From NCBI GenBank assembly GCA_037179385.1, contig CM074200.1, forward strand, positions 35,157,884 through 35,221,883: a DNA stretch of 64,000 nt. The letters run 5' to 3'. The stretch comes from Holothuria scabra. Taxonomy: Eukaryota; Echinodermata; Holothuroidea; Aspidochirotida; Holothuriidae. Below are positions 23,201 through 32,154 of the stretch, piece after piece; position 1 is the first letter of the stretch; each line of letters begins with the position of its first letter. Under the pieces are notes generated by a model that was not told where the DNA came from, did no database searches, and was given only the letters and a program-made list of their open reading frames with translations. The translations under genes and the position numbers were made by a program.

Positions 23201-23919
23201 CTGACGACAGAGACAAAGCTGGCTGCATCGCAATGAGTGGTGGAAGTTGCACCATGTGCCAAGGAAAATGCCATTGGAAAAAACATCATAACGCAAGATA
23301 CAAGTACGAAACCAGGTATCACACCGAGCACGTGATACCTCAGGATTTGATCAATAATTGGGCTGGAAGGAACAGCAGCGCAGAACAAGCCATCTTGTTA
23401 AGCATTAACGGAGATAATGGATTGAAAGTAACACAGAAACTGGTTGAGGAAAAGATGCAAGAGATGGTGACGATACAGGGAGAACTTCAGGAAACAGCTC
23501 TACGGCACAAACCCGGAGTTCTCTCCGCCTACCTGAACAGTTTGATCGAGTCGGAGAAGAGGCGAGGTGCAGATGAAGGAATAATTAGCTCTTTGATTGC
23601 CGCTAAAAACAGTTTCGACCTTTCAGCTCGTGGTGCGCAGAAGCAACGCGAAGAGAGAGACAAGGAAAGGGTGGTCAATGCAATAACCAATGAGCTCGCT
23701 AGACGTGCAAGTCTCAGCAAAGAAAGCCGTTTGGCGGAAGAGAAGAAGCCCAGCGATTTCTACAACACCATTCACGATCTTCTCCCACGTAATATGAAAC
23801 AGAATAAAGCGATTCCGAAGAGGCTCGAAACGTCCTTCATGAGAATGGGAAACTATCCCCCATTCAAGGAAAGCCTGCAAAAAACTGGTCAAGTTCTTCG
23901 ATTCTTGATCCACTCCTAA
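20233..23919 (+). CDS. Stonustoxin-like / FN3 / P-loop GTPase multidomain protein
   Basis: A single 1228-residue frame. Residues 1-~250 resemble the MACPF/CDC-like N-terminal domain of the stonustoxin family (starts near MGAVGQKIELGMLWDG). ~250-370 is helical, and ~380-500 resembles the family's thioredoxin-like segment with an acidic run at 473-484. ~505-606 is a fibronectin type III domain (IRLEWEP ... FINLEPGSSYSFKV). ~665-890 is a GTPase: P-loop GETGCGKST at 687-695, DSPGFGD from 755, and TFAD at 827-830 in the position of the usual guanine-specificity motif. Residues 976-1019 are Cys/His-rich (CxxCxxxCHxxC, then CxxCxxxCH and HH), probably metal-binding. The last ~180 residues are charged and helical. 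No signal peptide or membrane segment is seen, and the PRY/SPRY end of classical stonustoxins is absent. The start is chosen by family-like N-terminus and Kozak context (gcaATGG). I infer an intracellular, perhaps defence-related role; toxicity is not implied. Confidence 0.85.
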   Translation: MANSVITMGAVGQKIELGMLWDGHNYCTLAGLSLWDSKVVEQQQKVEKDAHTEFELQVTDEERRKAHKLDVEASLSATIGLFKLEGSAKYLNDKKSSQHEVVVTVTASVRTQSRRIPQEVLASIGYLSNLDLSQATHFVAEVVEGGSATMKFVSRATSSEDKQNIEGMLKASFKKVCLAIEGQAQVKLDDIEEEKFNSVSCKFAGDYNLEADISDFKGAMMEAAKFPKKLSGVCNTLTFKLLPLDMLDSKALRICRKLSDDLVVQTQNMIGKLDDVMLELDEVKRVSSTDSQVSLLEILPRQVVSFHTSFYQHKLKFNESVFTLLPQLKRGTEAEDQSLNELLSKAEQQCKTAMQFVKEKLEQFDVTRVYIKELLVSGFESKTRIPPRTQTMDREKPGFLFDLSIMDEKEVEHLFQGKLDAPKMKKRKAKRYRWWQDSNITSQMEEIRQFVQSNEFIGFQSENWLGLKPLENDEEEDEDDDGDVCVMFAHHVSKWVPWERIPEIENLKCTQKSAIDIRLEWEPCVGADFYVLTVFKYVSCAANDTEKVPFHKDSSGEVVPRLKCEDTSHVFINLEPGSSYSFKVTACSSLHGASVSSQELIVTTNTLPSIAQRMYAEAKKPGNKVGRIRQDKKLVLNCVVQFSRTISPGPVYDGEHECLRFVTVAPEFQANETFGEPEDALVIVLTGETGCGKSTQINAMVNYLYGVELEDDFRLIVVDDTGKSQIGSVTQYITVYQLRTFKGNKRCNRNVILVDSPGFGDSRGPKADEFITKAFAELFTEIPHLNSVALCQMSTMARLTDRGKAVITHMLQLFSKEISSNIIPVCTFADSGKPLCIEGLRQDNVPFKNYVKVQNALFASVDNVADDGQVRAQTEKETYWRLAVNGIKGLFEETENMPLRPLDPSKEVLKKRQKLQQTLHALTGALSKNAAHVMYIANQIDVLVTVLGTVPNETVAVKVPETVKLNLRQGTHVTLCMICNFTCHDDCGIPDDRDKAGCIAMSGGSCTMCQGKCHWKKHHNARYKYETRYHTEHVIPQDLINNWAGRNSSAEQAILLSINGDNGLKVTQKLVEEKMQEMVTIQGELQETALRHKPGVLSAYLNSLIESEKRRGADEGIISSLIAAKNSFDLSARGAQKQREERDKERVVNAITNELARRASLSKESRLAEEKKPSDFYNTIHDLLPRNMKQNKAIPKRLETSFMRMGNYPPFKESLQKTGQVLRFLIHS

Positions 23920-25344
23920 GCAACTGCGACATTTTCAGCAAGTATATATGACTGCGACATGAACTCTTTTATGCTCAATGAACTTCTTAAACTGGGACAC
24001 CATGCCTCGCCCACCCACTTTACTGTGTTGTTGACTGCCGGAAAAAAGAAAATCCCACTTCTGTTTTCGAACTCGATCTCTTATAATTACCCCCTAGAGT
24101 TTACCCCGACGAAAAAGGAATGGGCCATGAACTATATAGGGGAAGTACTCTATATTCATGTTACCACAGGAAACGTCATTTTGTGATAAAACGTCGTTTA
24201 AGATATCCAATGTTTGTCATTTTGACATTTGTAGTGGATAGGTAGAGATGTTTCTCCTGTGGAAACATCCAATTCTTGCAAAGGCGATGCACCGAACCCC
24301 TGCGTAACTTATTCGATTAAATTCGGATCTGATCTAAGTAACGCGAATTTCGCATTAATTTAGTCTACATTAATTTGTACCGTAACGTTGCTAAATTATC
24401 TGATGCAATGTTAATCCCATGTTCTCACAGACCCGGCCAACCGTATCCAGTGAGTTTGTGTTGAATAAACCCAATGCTTGGTCTATGTAACCCGTTGAGA
24501 ATTTTTGTGATCCGGTAATTACCCAGCGAGTATTTGATTTTACCCAGTACCTGGTCAATAATGGTCCGATACCCGGCGTAAATATCATAGCCACCGGGTC
24601 TGGGAGACAGCGGGTTTAATTTTATCCAAAATATCTCTCCTCCTCAATTTCTCAGTCACTTAACACAGCTACATACTGAGTACTGTATATTTTACTTGCG
24701 CATCTTATGCATACACCAATTCCGTCCGTCTGTCTGTTCGTTTGTCCGTTAGTCTGTCCGGATAAGTGTTGGGGGAGGGGGGTTGCAGTTCGTTTTATCA
24801 ATCCAGAATAGCATCGCTCTTTGTGCTATTTAAGAAAAAATACTACTCGTGATTATTTAAAACTAAATATGAATAATTCTATTAAGCTGTATCAAAAGGA
24901 TTTTGTTTTAATGCATTACGAGATGAAAGTATGGAGCAATTCGTGATAAAACTACAGAGCAGGAAAAATTAAGACCTCGGAAAATTGCGAGTTTCCCGTC
25001 CCTGCGCGCATCAAAATTACGGCCCGCGTCACTACTTATTTACGTCACTATTTTTTTTATTTCCGTATTCCTTCTTTTTCTCACAGTATAGAATAGGAAA
25101 AGCAAGTGTCCCGAAATTCATTAACACAGTTGTCCAGTTCTTCTATCAAGACGTAAAGATGAGGTACTACCTCAGTCACGTAGTAACCCCAGTGCTGTCG
25201 GAAGGTATTTTCGATTGGGGGGTGGGGATAATGAATCGTGCATGTTGAAAAGATGGATGTATAGGTACGCTGCCCGTTACCATGGGTTGGCCTCCCAGAT
25301 TGCAGGAGATGGCCCTGAAGATTTGAAAAGTTGGTTGTATTTTT
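23920..25344. other. 3' flank of the main gene, no other gene seen
   Basis: It probably begins with the 3' untranslated region. Short frames (for example at 23959-24186) have no recognisable relatives. A G-rich run occurs at about 24770-24782. 24400-24610 has repeated 'acccgg' and 'acccag' words but no clear repeat unit. Confidence 0.45.
24464..24469 (+). terminator. Candidate polyadenylation signal AATAAA
   Basis: This is an AATAAA about 545 nt after the stop codon and a candidate end for the main gene's transcript. The downstream GT-rich element is weak, so it is only a candidate. Confidence 0.35.
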
Positions 25345-25604
25345 GATTCCTTGCTGAAGGCAGGCAAGATATCTATGCGATGTTGATGTCGTGTGTATGT
25401 GTGTGTGTGTGTATGTGACGCTTTGGGTTGTAAATACGATATCTCAAGAAGGGTAAGTGTAACTAACTTCATATTCGGTTTGTAGGTTGTTCATATTGAG
25501 TAGATGATCCCTATTGTTTTTGGTGGAGATAAAAGGTCATTTGGGGTCACGAGAGGTCAAAAGGTCAAAACTTTGTAACACTATATCTCGAGAACGGTAC
25601 ATGT
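25345..25604 (+). repeat. Main repeat family, copy E, 5' part (interrupted)
   Basis: The 5' end GATTCCTTGCT...GGCAAGATATC (25345-25373), 'gatgttgatgtcgtgtg', a TG tract and one and a half units run up to 'gaacggtacatgtg' at 25604, where a transposon interrupts. The family sequence resumes at 32155 with 'catgtgactatgctcatatt', and other copies read straight through this point. Confidence 0.85.
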
Positions 25605-25629
25605 GTATGGCAAGCTAAATGTTCAATAA

Positions 25630-25915
25630 TTCGAAAAACTGAGTTTTTCGCCGATAAACTCGGTTTTTCGATCGAAAAACCGAGTTTATCGCGAAAAACT
25701 CTGTTTATCGACCGAAAAACACAGTTTTTCGATAAACTCTGTTTATCGAGCGAAAAACACAGTTTTTCGATAAACACGGTTTTTCGATAAACTCTGTTTA
25801 TCGACCGAAAAACTCTGTTTCTCGAAAAACTCTGTTTATCGACCGAAAAACACTGTTTTTCGAAAATCTCTGTTTATCGAGCGAAAAACACAGTTTTTCG
25901 ATAAACACGGTTTTT
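25630..25915. repeat. Palindromic minisatellite, left arm of outer transposon
   Basis: Repeated ~19-mers of the form CGAAAAAC-nnn-GTTTTTCG and CGATAAAC-nnn-GTTTATCG, each a small palindrome with a 3-nt centre (ACA, TCT, ACT, TGA), run head to tail joined by 'ac' or 'ag'. The array continues after the nested insert at 28751-28945 and is mirrored at 31580-32130. Confidence 0.9.
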
Positions 25916-28744
25916 TATGGCAAGCGAAATGTCCAATAATTAGAAAAACCAAGTTTATCGGTCGAAAAACCAAGGTTCTCGGTCGAAAAACCAAGTTTAT
26001 CGATTATTTCGAAAAACTTGGTTTTTCGATTACCATGGTGATTTGCCGGTACTACTCTCTGTGACCACGACATGCTAGATGGCGGCTCCTTCAAAATGAT
26101 TGATACATATCATATTGCATAGCTTACGTCCGTAACTTCCAAAGAGAACATCATCAAGAAAAAATAATGGAATTCAGGTTGGCCAAAATCAGTGGCGTAA
26201 TCAGACCTGACTGTCCGGGGGTGGGGGGGGGGGGGTAGGGGCAATTGCATAGAGGTTTCCCGATTTTGTACTAGTTGAGCTGTTGAGATGATGTACACTG
26301 TGTTAGTTTGTGGGTGTCTTAGGGCCTCAAGGGAAGTGTTGTGTTAAGTGGCGTCGGAAGCAAAAAATCGCGACCCCTCAGACAGTCGGAAATGGTTTGT
26401 CTCGAGCTTTTAAGTAGTACTCAGTTTTCCGATTTTTCTTGCAGATATGCACACCACTGTAGTAGGGATGCATTACGGCGCGCCAAGCGCGCCGAAATTT
26501 CTGCCGTTTTGAGACAATGATATGTTGATATGGAGCTTGCATTGCAATAAGCTTTCTGGGTTTCCTTTGAGGAAGTTTAAAGAATTGGGAGGATTACTGA
26601 CGAATCTGTACCTCTTTCAAATATTGGTGCAAATCTGAGAATGATTGCTTTTCTAAAGTCCTCCCGACTGTCTGGCAAAAAACCGTTCGGCTAAACCAAA
26701 CTATAAACTGCTTCCAGAAGAAGCTAGATTGCACGACGACTCGGTCTTTGATGCTACCCAATGTTACCTAAGTCCTACGAACTGACACTTTACGATGACA
26801 TTTCAAAAGTTTCTCAAACTATTTAGACAAAATATTTCAAAATCAAGAGCTTTTATTGAAGAAATTTTGGAATTCTATGAAAGACAAAAATGGCAATATA
26901 CCTGCGGTGTATCTTGATGATGTAGTGTTACATGTACTAAATATCCGATTTTGTCATTCCCAGAGCTCGGAAAAGTTCGCCAAACTGATTTATGTGCCAC
27001 AACAAATGCACCTCACATTGCAGTTTAGTTGCTCCTTTTGAGATTTGGAACAATGAAAAAAGGGGGTTTATTACCCTGAAGGGGGCGGAAAAATGGTTCC
27101 GCTGCTTCATTTTTCACGGAGGGAGGTTGTCACCGCCCCAGGCCCCGCTTTCTACGCCTATGGTTGTGTTGTGGACCGATCCCCTCCTCAAACACCACCA
27201 TCTGAATATAATTTTGATTACTTTTCACCTCCCGGCCCTTTAATAGAGAGTCGGGATGACTTTAAAAAAGATTACTTTTTACATCCCAAATACAAACAAA
27301 TTTTATGCAATATGGTCAATACTTACACTTACAATGGTGTCTTCAGGTAAAATGAAAAATATACACGATCTCGAGTTTAACAATTCATATATCAACATGA
27401 AAATATATCTGACATATAACATCCAAAAATATCTGATATATAACATCCATTTTTAAAACGTTAAAGGAAAAGTTACACGCTTTATGTTCTTGGTCTTCTT
27501 GCATGAACGGTCTTTAAATGTGGGCTGTATTGTCCTATAATTAAGTTCCATTAGTCAGATGGTCATTTTAGGCTGAATGTATTGACGACTGGATCAAAGT
27601 CAGTACTCGCAGAAATGTTGCATTCTGTATGATGAGGAGAGCAAGAGAGGAAAGTCTTTCCTCCGATAAAGTGGACCTCGGGTATTATTATTATATTAAC
27701 TTTAGGCGACTAAATGAATGCTCGTATATTTTGCTAAATGAATGTTCATATATTGACCAAAACAGTTTTCCACGGATGCAGATCAACCTTGCTTTTGATG
27801 TTATAGTTGGCCCACTTTCTTTGTTTTCTTTCTTTTCTTTTCTCTTTTTTCCTGTCCCATTTCTTTCCTTTCCCTCCTTTTCCTTTTTTTTCTCTTCTTC
27901 CATTCCTTCCATTCCCGTTTTTTGTTCGGGGAGGGGGGGGAAGGCTACTCCCCGCTGAAATGAGCGAAGTTTCGGCAGTCGACTGAGGAATGAAGCAACT
28001 GTAGGTTCTGACGATCTTTCTTGTCTGTTAGGTAATGGTGCTGAAACAGTGTTGATAATCACAAACAAGAATATTATTTTGGCCAACCGAAATTTCGTTT
28101 TTGTTTCTTGATGATGTCCTCTTTAGCAGTTACGAACGTTAGCTATGCAATATGATATGTACTGTGCGTACGTACTGAGCTGCATGCATGTTGTTACATA
28201 GCCCATCAATTTGAAGGTCACATGTCGTGGTCACAGAAAGTAGTACCTGCAAATCACCATGGTAATCGAAAAACCAGGTTTTTCGAAACAATCGAAAAAC
28301 TTGGTTTTTCTACCGATAATCTTGGTTTTTCGACCGATAATCTTGGTTTTTCGACCGATAAACTTGGTTTTTCGACCAATAAGCTTGGTTTTTCGACCGA
28401 TAAACTTGGTTTTCCGACCGATAATCTTGGTTTTTCGACCGATAAATTTGGTTTTTCGATCGAAAAACTTGGTTTTTCTCATTATTGGACATTCGGCTTC
28501 GAAAAACCAAGTTTATCTTTCGATATACCAGATAGATCGAAAAACTTGGATTTTCGACTGAAAATCCAAGTTTTTCGACCGATAAGCCAAGTTATTTTGA
28601 AAATCCAAGTTTTTCGACCGAAAGACCAAGATATGGAGATAATCTTGGTTTTTCGACCGATAAACTTGGTTTTTCGACCGATAATCTTGGTTTTTCGACC
28701 GATAAACTTGGTTTTTCTAATTATTGGACATTTCGCTTGCCATA
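25916..28744. mobile_element. Nested transposon of the same family, 2.83 kb
   Basis: The ends are TATGGCAAGCGAAATGTCCA and its complement; the inverted repeat is perfect for the first 45 bp. The target duplication GTTTTT is at 25910-25915 and 28745-28750. The inverted repeats continue past a palindromic array into unique sequence ('accatggtgatttgc', 'gaccacgacatg', 'gcatagctta') at the left to ~26170 and at the right from ~28090. The right arm has a larger repeat array than the left. The interior has no recognisable transposase. It inserted into the minisatellite arm of the outer copy. Confidence 0.85.
28262..28730. repeat. Palindromic minisatellite, right arm of nested transposon
   Basis: About twenty units of 'ggtttttcgaccgataaNctt' and its near-complement. 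Both strands stay open through it because the unit is 21 bp; the resulting 228-residue and 83-residue frames are repeat artefacts. Confidence 0.9.
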
Positions 28745-31563
28745 GTTTTTCGATAAACTCTGTTTATCGACCGAAAAACTCTGTTTTTCGAAAAACTCTG
28801 TTTATCGACCGAAAAACACTGTTTTTCGAAAAACTCTGTTTATCGACCGAAAAACACAGTTTTTCGATAAACTCTGTTTATCGATCGAAAAACACAGTTT
28901 TTCGATAAACTCTGTTTATCAACCACGTGTTTGAAAAACTCAGTTTATCAATCACGTGTTTCCCGCCAATATTTGGAACGCAAAAAGGGCAAATATTGTC
29001 GAAAACATCGGTTTCGTGATTTGTATCTAAGATTGCTAAAGTAGTACCGGCAGCCTTTTTAGTTGTGACGATGGGTTTTAAAGTAGTAACAATGTGGCAG
29101 CGGAAAGTATCCGTTTATTACCGTATTACCGCCTGCCCAGGGGCGTCCCAAGGATCGGGGAGTGGGGGTGCTGGAGATTTTTCCCGACTAATAGGGCTGA
29201 ACTCTAGACAGGACTGACACGAATGCCTTTGTCGAGAAAGATCGGCTCATAAGCAGCGGCGTAGCCAGGACTTCTCTCCCGGGACGGTGGCATACAGTAC
29301 GTTATGTGATCACTGGCCCGAGGAGGGGTGTAAGGGAAAGGGACACCCCCTTTGAAAATTTTTTGACAAATTAGGTGTCCTTGTTAGCAATCTGGGGCTA
29401 CATATGCTACCTTTTGTAAGTAAAATTTGCGATCGAAATTTTACGTATTTTAATTACTAAAAGAAAATTAGACATCAGCAAGGGGGGACATGGCCTGGTG
29501 GCCCCCAAATGCGCTAATGCTCATAACCCTCGTTTGAAGGTAATCTTTAGCAAAAACAAAGTACACCATGAAAGTTTTAAAAATAACAGGTGGGCAAATG
29601 AAGCATAAAACGAAAAAAGAAACTCATCTGGAAATGCATTTTAACGCGTGGCACTCCGGTCAAGTTTACCTCAGAGTAACCGTTTTCCTTTGTCTGCTAC
29701 AACAGTAAGGTTGACTTCGGCATGGAAGTAGCACTCCTGTTCAATTTCGACTTCTTTGTACATACCAAATTCTTTAATATTTGGAGTGAAGTCGGGGGGG
29801 GGGGGATTTAGGGTCGTCGCAGTTTAGTATGGTGAGTGTTAAGTAAGGTGGCAGTGTACAGCTGTCGTCAACCCAAAAGCAACTCATCTTTTAATGAATT
29901 GGCCACTAAAGAAGCCTTTGCAAATCAGGCGACGGCCCAATGTGCTCGCCCTTTGTGTGACTAATAAACAGTAGATAACATTTTGAATATAGGCTACCCA
30001 CCTCGGCAATGTGTTTTCGGGTATGGTTAAAGTGTACCTTATTCAAAAATTAAAACAATATATATTTTAGAGACTTGAAAATAAATCCCATTCACACAAC
30101 TCTCATCTTCATAGCTTATTCCATTGCTAACATAAGTAGGTTTTCCAGGGGCGTAGCCAGGATTTCAAAAGTTGTAGGCACGAAAATAATTATGAAATAT
30201 TTGTACGGGCTCACGGAACGGAATAGATATTGGGGGTGGGGGTCTGAGTGCCAGGAAGCTAAGCGGAGCTCCGCCATCGGTTGGCGCGCAGCGCAGAAGA
30301 AAACTTTTGTCGTTACAAGCCCTCCAGATGGCTGCATGTACCCAGCCTTGAAATATGGATCTCTTTTCTGCACTTGGCAAATATGCGGGGGGGGGGGGGG
30401 TTGTCTGAAGATAGCTTTAGCCTACTCACTTTTCTCATTGGGGTTCGGAGCCCCCAAACCTCAGGTTTCGTCATCACTGTATATGTATGCACAGTGCAAC
30501 CCCGCTTCCAAGGACACTCATCTAGGAGGCCACCTTGTAAAGTCCCCCAAACAAAAACGTAATGTTAAGTTGATTCTCTTATCAGGACAACCCCGCTCAA
30601 TTGGCAGAACACTTTATCAGGCCCCTTGGGTGTCCTTTAAAGCGGGGTTCTGTATGTCACTATATCAATGCGGTGTCTTAATCAGTCACATGGTGAAGCA
30701 CGATGGATCCCCCTCCCTTAGACCCCTCTCACTGATGCCAATTTTATTCTTTAGTTCCTAAAAATACGTAAATATTTTAACACAAATTATACTTCAAAAT
30801 GTATAATAAATAGCACCAGATAGGACACCTTATTTTTCAGAAATTTTCAAAGCCCCTCCCCTTATACCTCACCCCGGGTCGGTGATCGCACAATGTACTG
30901 CATGGCCCCCTAGACCCCTCCGAAACTTCGGGACCAACCTTTTGCGTTCGGCATTCTTTCGACAAGCAAAGCGTCGGTTCTGGTCAGCCTAGTGTTGCTG
31001 GATCTTTAACGAGAGCTACAGTGGCGTACACAGGGGAGTGGGCCATGTTCCCCCTCACGGATGCCAATTTTTTTCTGTAGTTCCTAACAATACGTAAATA
31101 TTTTAACACAATATTTACTTCAAACTGTACCATATGTAGCACCAGATTGCATACAAGGACACCTAATTTTTCCAAACTTTTCAAGGGGAGGGGGACAGCC
31201 CCTCTCCTTTGACCCCTCCCCGGACCGGCTATCACGCAACATACTGAATGGCCCTCTCCCTTCAGAGAAATCCTGGGTATGGCACTGCTTGCCATAGAAG
31301 GTATGGCGCATGGAACTGTTATCGTGCAGACACTTTTAGCTGACGGTAAAACATGAATCAGAGTGTCCATGGACGCAGACAAACTGGGCAGATGGTAATA
31401 ATACTCCGCTGCCAGAGGGTTACTACTTCAAACCCCATCTTCACTACCAAAAGCTGCCGTTACTACTTAAGAAGGCATAGATACAAATCACCCCGTAACC
31501 GCTGTCGACAATATTTGCCCTTTTTGCGTTCCATACACTGACCGGAAGCACGTAATTGATAAA

Positions 31564-32132
31564 CGTAGTTTATCAAACACGTGATTGATAAACTGAGTTT
31601 ATCGTAAGACCGTGTTTATCGAAAAACTGTGTTTTTCGGTCGATAAACAGAGTTTTTCGAAAAACTGTGTTTTTCGGTCGATAAACAGAGTTTTTCGAAA
31701 AACAGAGTTTTTCGCTCGATAAACTGAGTTTATCGAAAAACCGTGTTTATCGAAAAACTGTGTTTTTCGCTCGATAAACACTGTTTATCGAAAAACTCTG
31801 TTTTTCGGTCGATAAACAGAGTTTTTCGAAAAACAGAGTTTTCGGTCGATAAACAGAGTTTATCGAAAAACCGTGTTTATCGAAAAACTGTGTTTTTCGC
31901 TCGATAAACACTGTTTATCGAAAAACTCTGTTTTTCGGTCGATAAACAGAGTTTTTCGAAAAACCGTGTTTATCGAAAAACTGTGTTTTTCGCCTGATAA
32001 ACAAAGTTTATCGAAAAACTGTTTTTCGGTCGATAAACAGAGTTTTTCGCGATAAACAGAGTTTTTCGCGATAAACTCAGTTTTTCGATCGAAAAACCGA
32101 GTTTATCGCCGAAAAACTCAGTTTATCGAATT
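31564..32132. repeat. Palindromic minisatellite, right arm of outer transposon
   Basis: Units such as CGAAAAACTGTGTTTTTCG and CGATAAACAGAGTTTTTCG recur about 25 times. A segment of roughly 135 bp is duplicated inside it (compare 31730-31830 with 31865-31960), showing that the array itself has expanded by tandem duplication. Confidence 0.9.
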
Positions 32133-32154
32133 ATTACACATTTAGCTTGCCATA

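Larger units (their letters stand above)
25605..32154. mobile_element. Long-inverted-repeat DNA transposon (outer copy), 6.55 kb with nested insert
   Basis: The termini are TATGGCAAGCTAAATGT at the left and its complement at the right. A 6-bp target duplication CATGTG lies at 25599-25604 and 32155-32160. The inverted repeats are about 700 bp: 25605-25915 plus 28751-~29150 against ~31390-32154. They include a palindromic minisatellite and an inner unique part ('ggaacgcaaaaagggcaaat' on both sides). The centre (29150-31390) has no recognisable transposase; its longest frame (30075-30761) matches nothing I know. The element is therefore probably non-autonomous. The 6-bp duplication could fit IS3EU or Dada-type elements, but this is unproven. 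Confidence 0.8.

Noticed and set aside
27629..28086. 109- and 131-residue frames on opposite strands in the nested transposon
   Set aside because: They are rich in F/S or K/E because of a pyrimidine-rich tract (27820-27910); no transposase motifs.
28262..28730. Regularly spaced palindromic repeats resembling a CRISPR array
   Set aside because: The 'spacers' are only a few bases and not unique, the array is part of a transposon inverted repeat, and the DNA is eukaryotic.
28222..28908. 228-residue open frame with repeated LGFSTD-like peptide
   Set aside because: It is the translation of the 21-bp palindromic minisatellite inside a transposon arm; the opposite strand is equally open and no start context or splice signals support it.
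30075..30761. 228-residue frame in the outer transposon centre
   Set aside because: It overlaps a hAT-type terminus word (ggggcgtagccaggatttc at 30150) and a poly-G run, has no recognised motif, and overlapping frames exist on the other strand.
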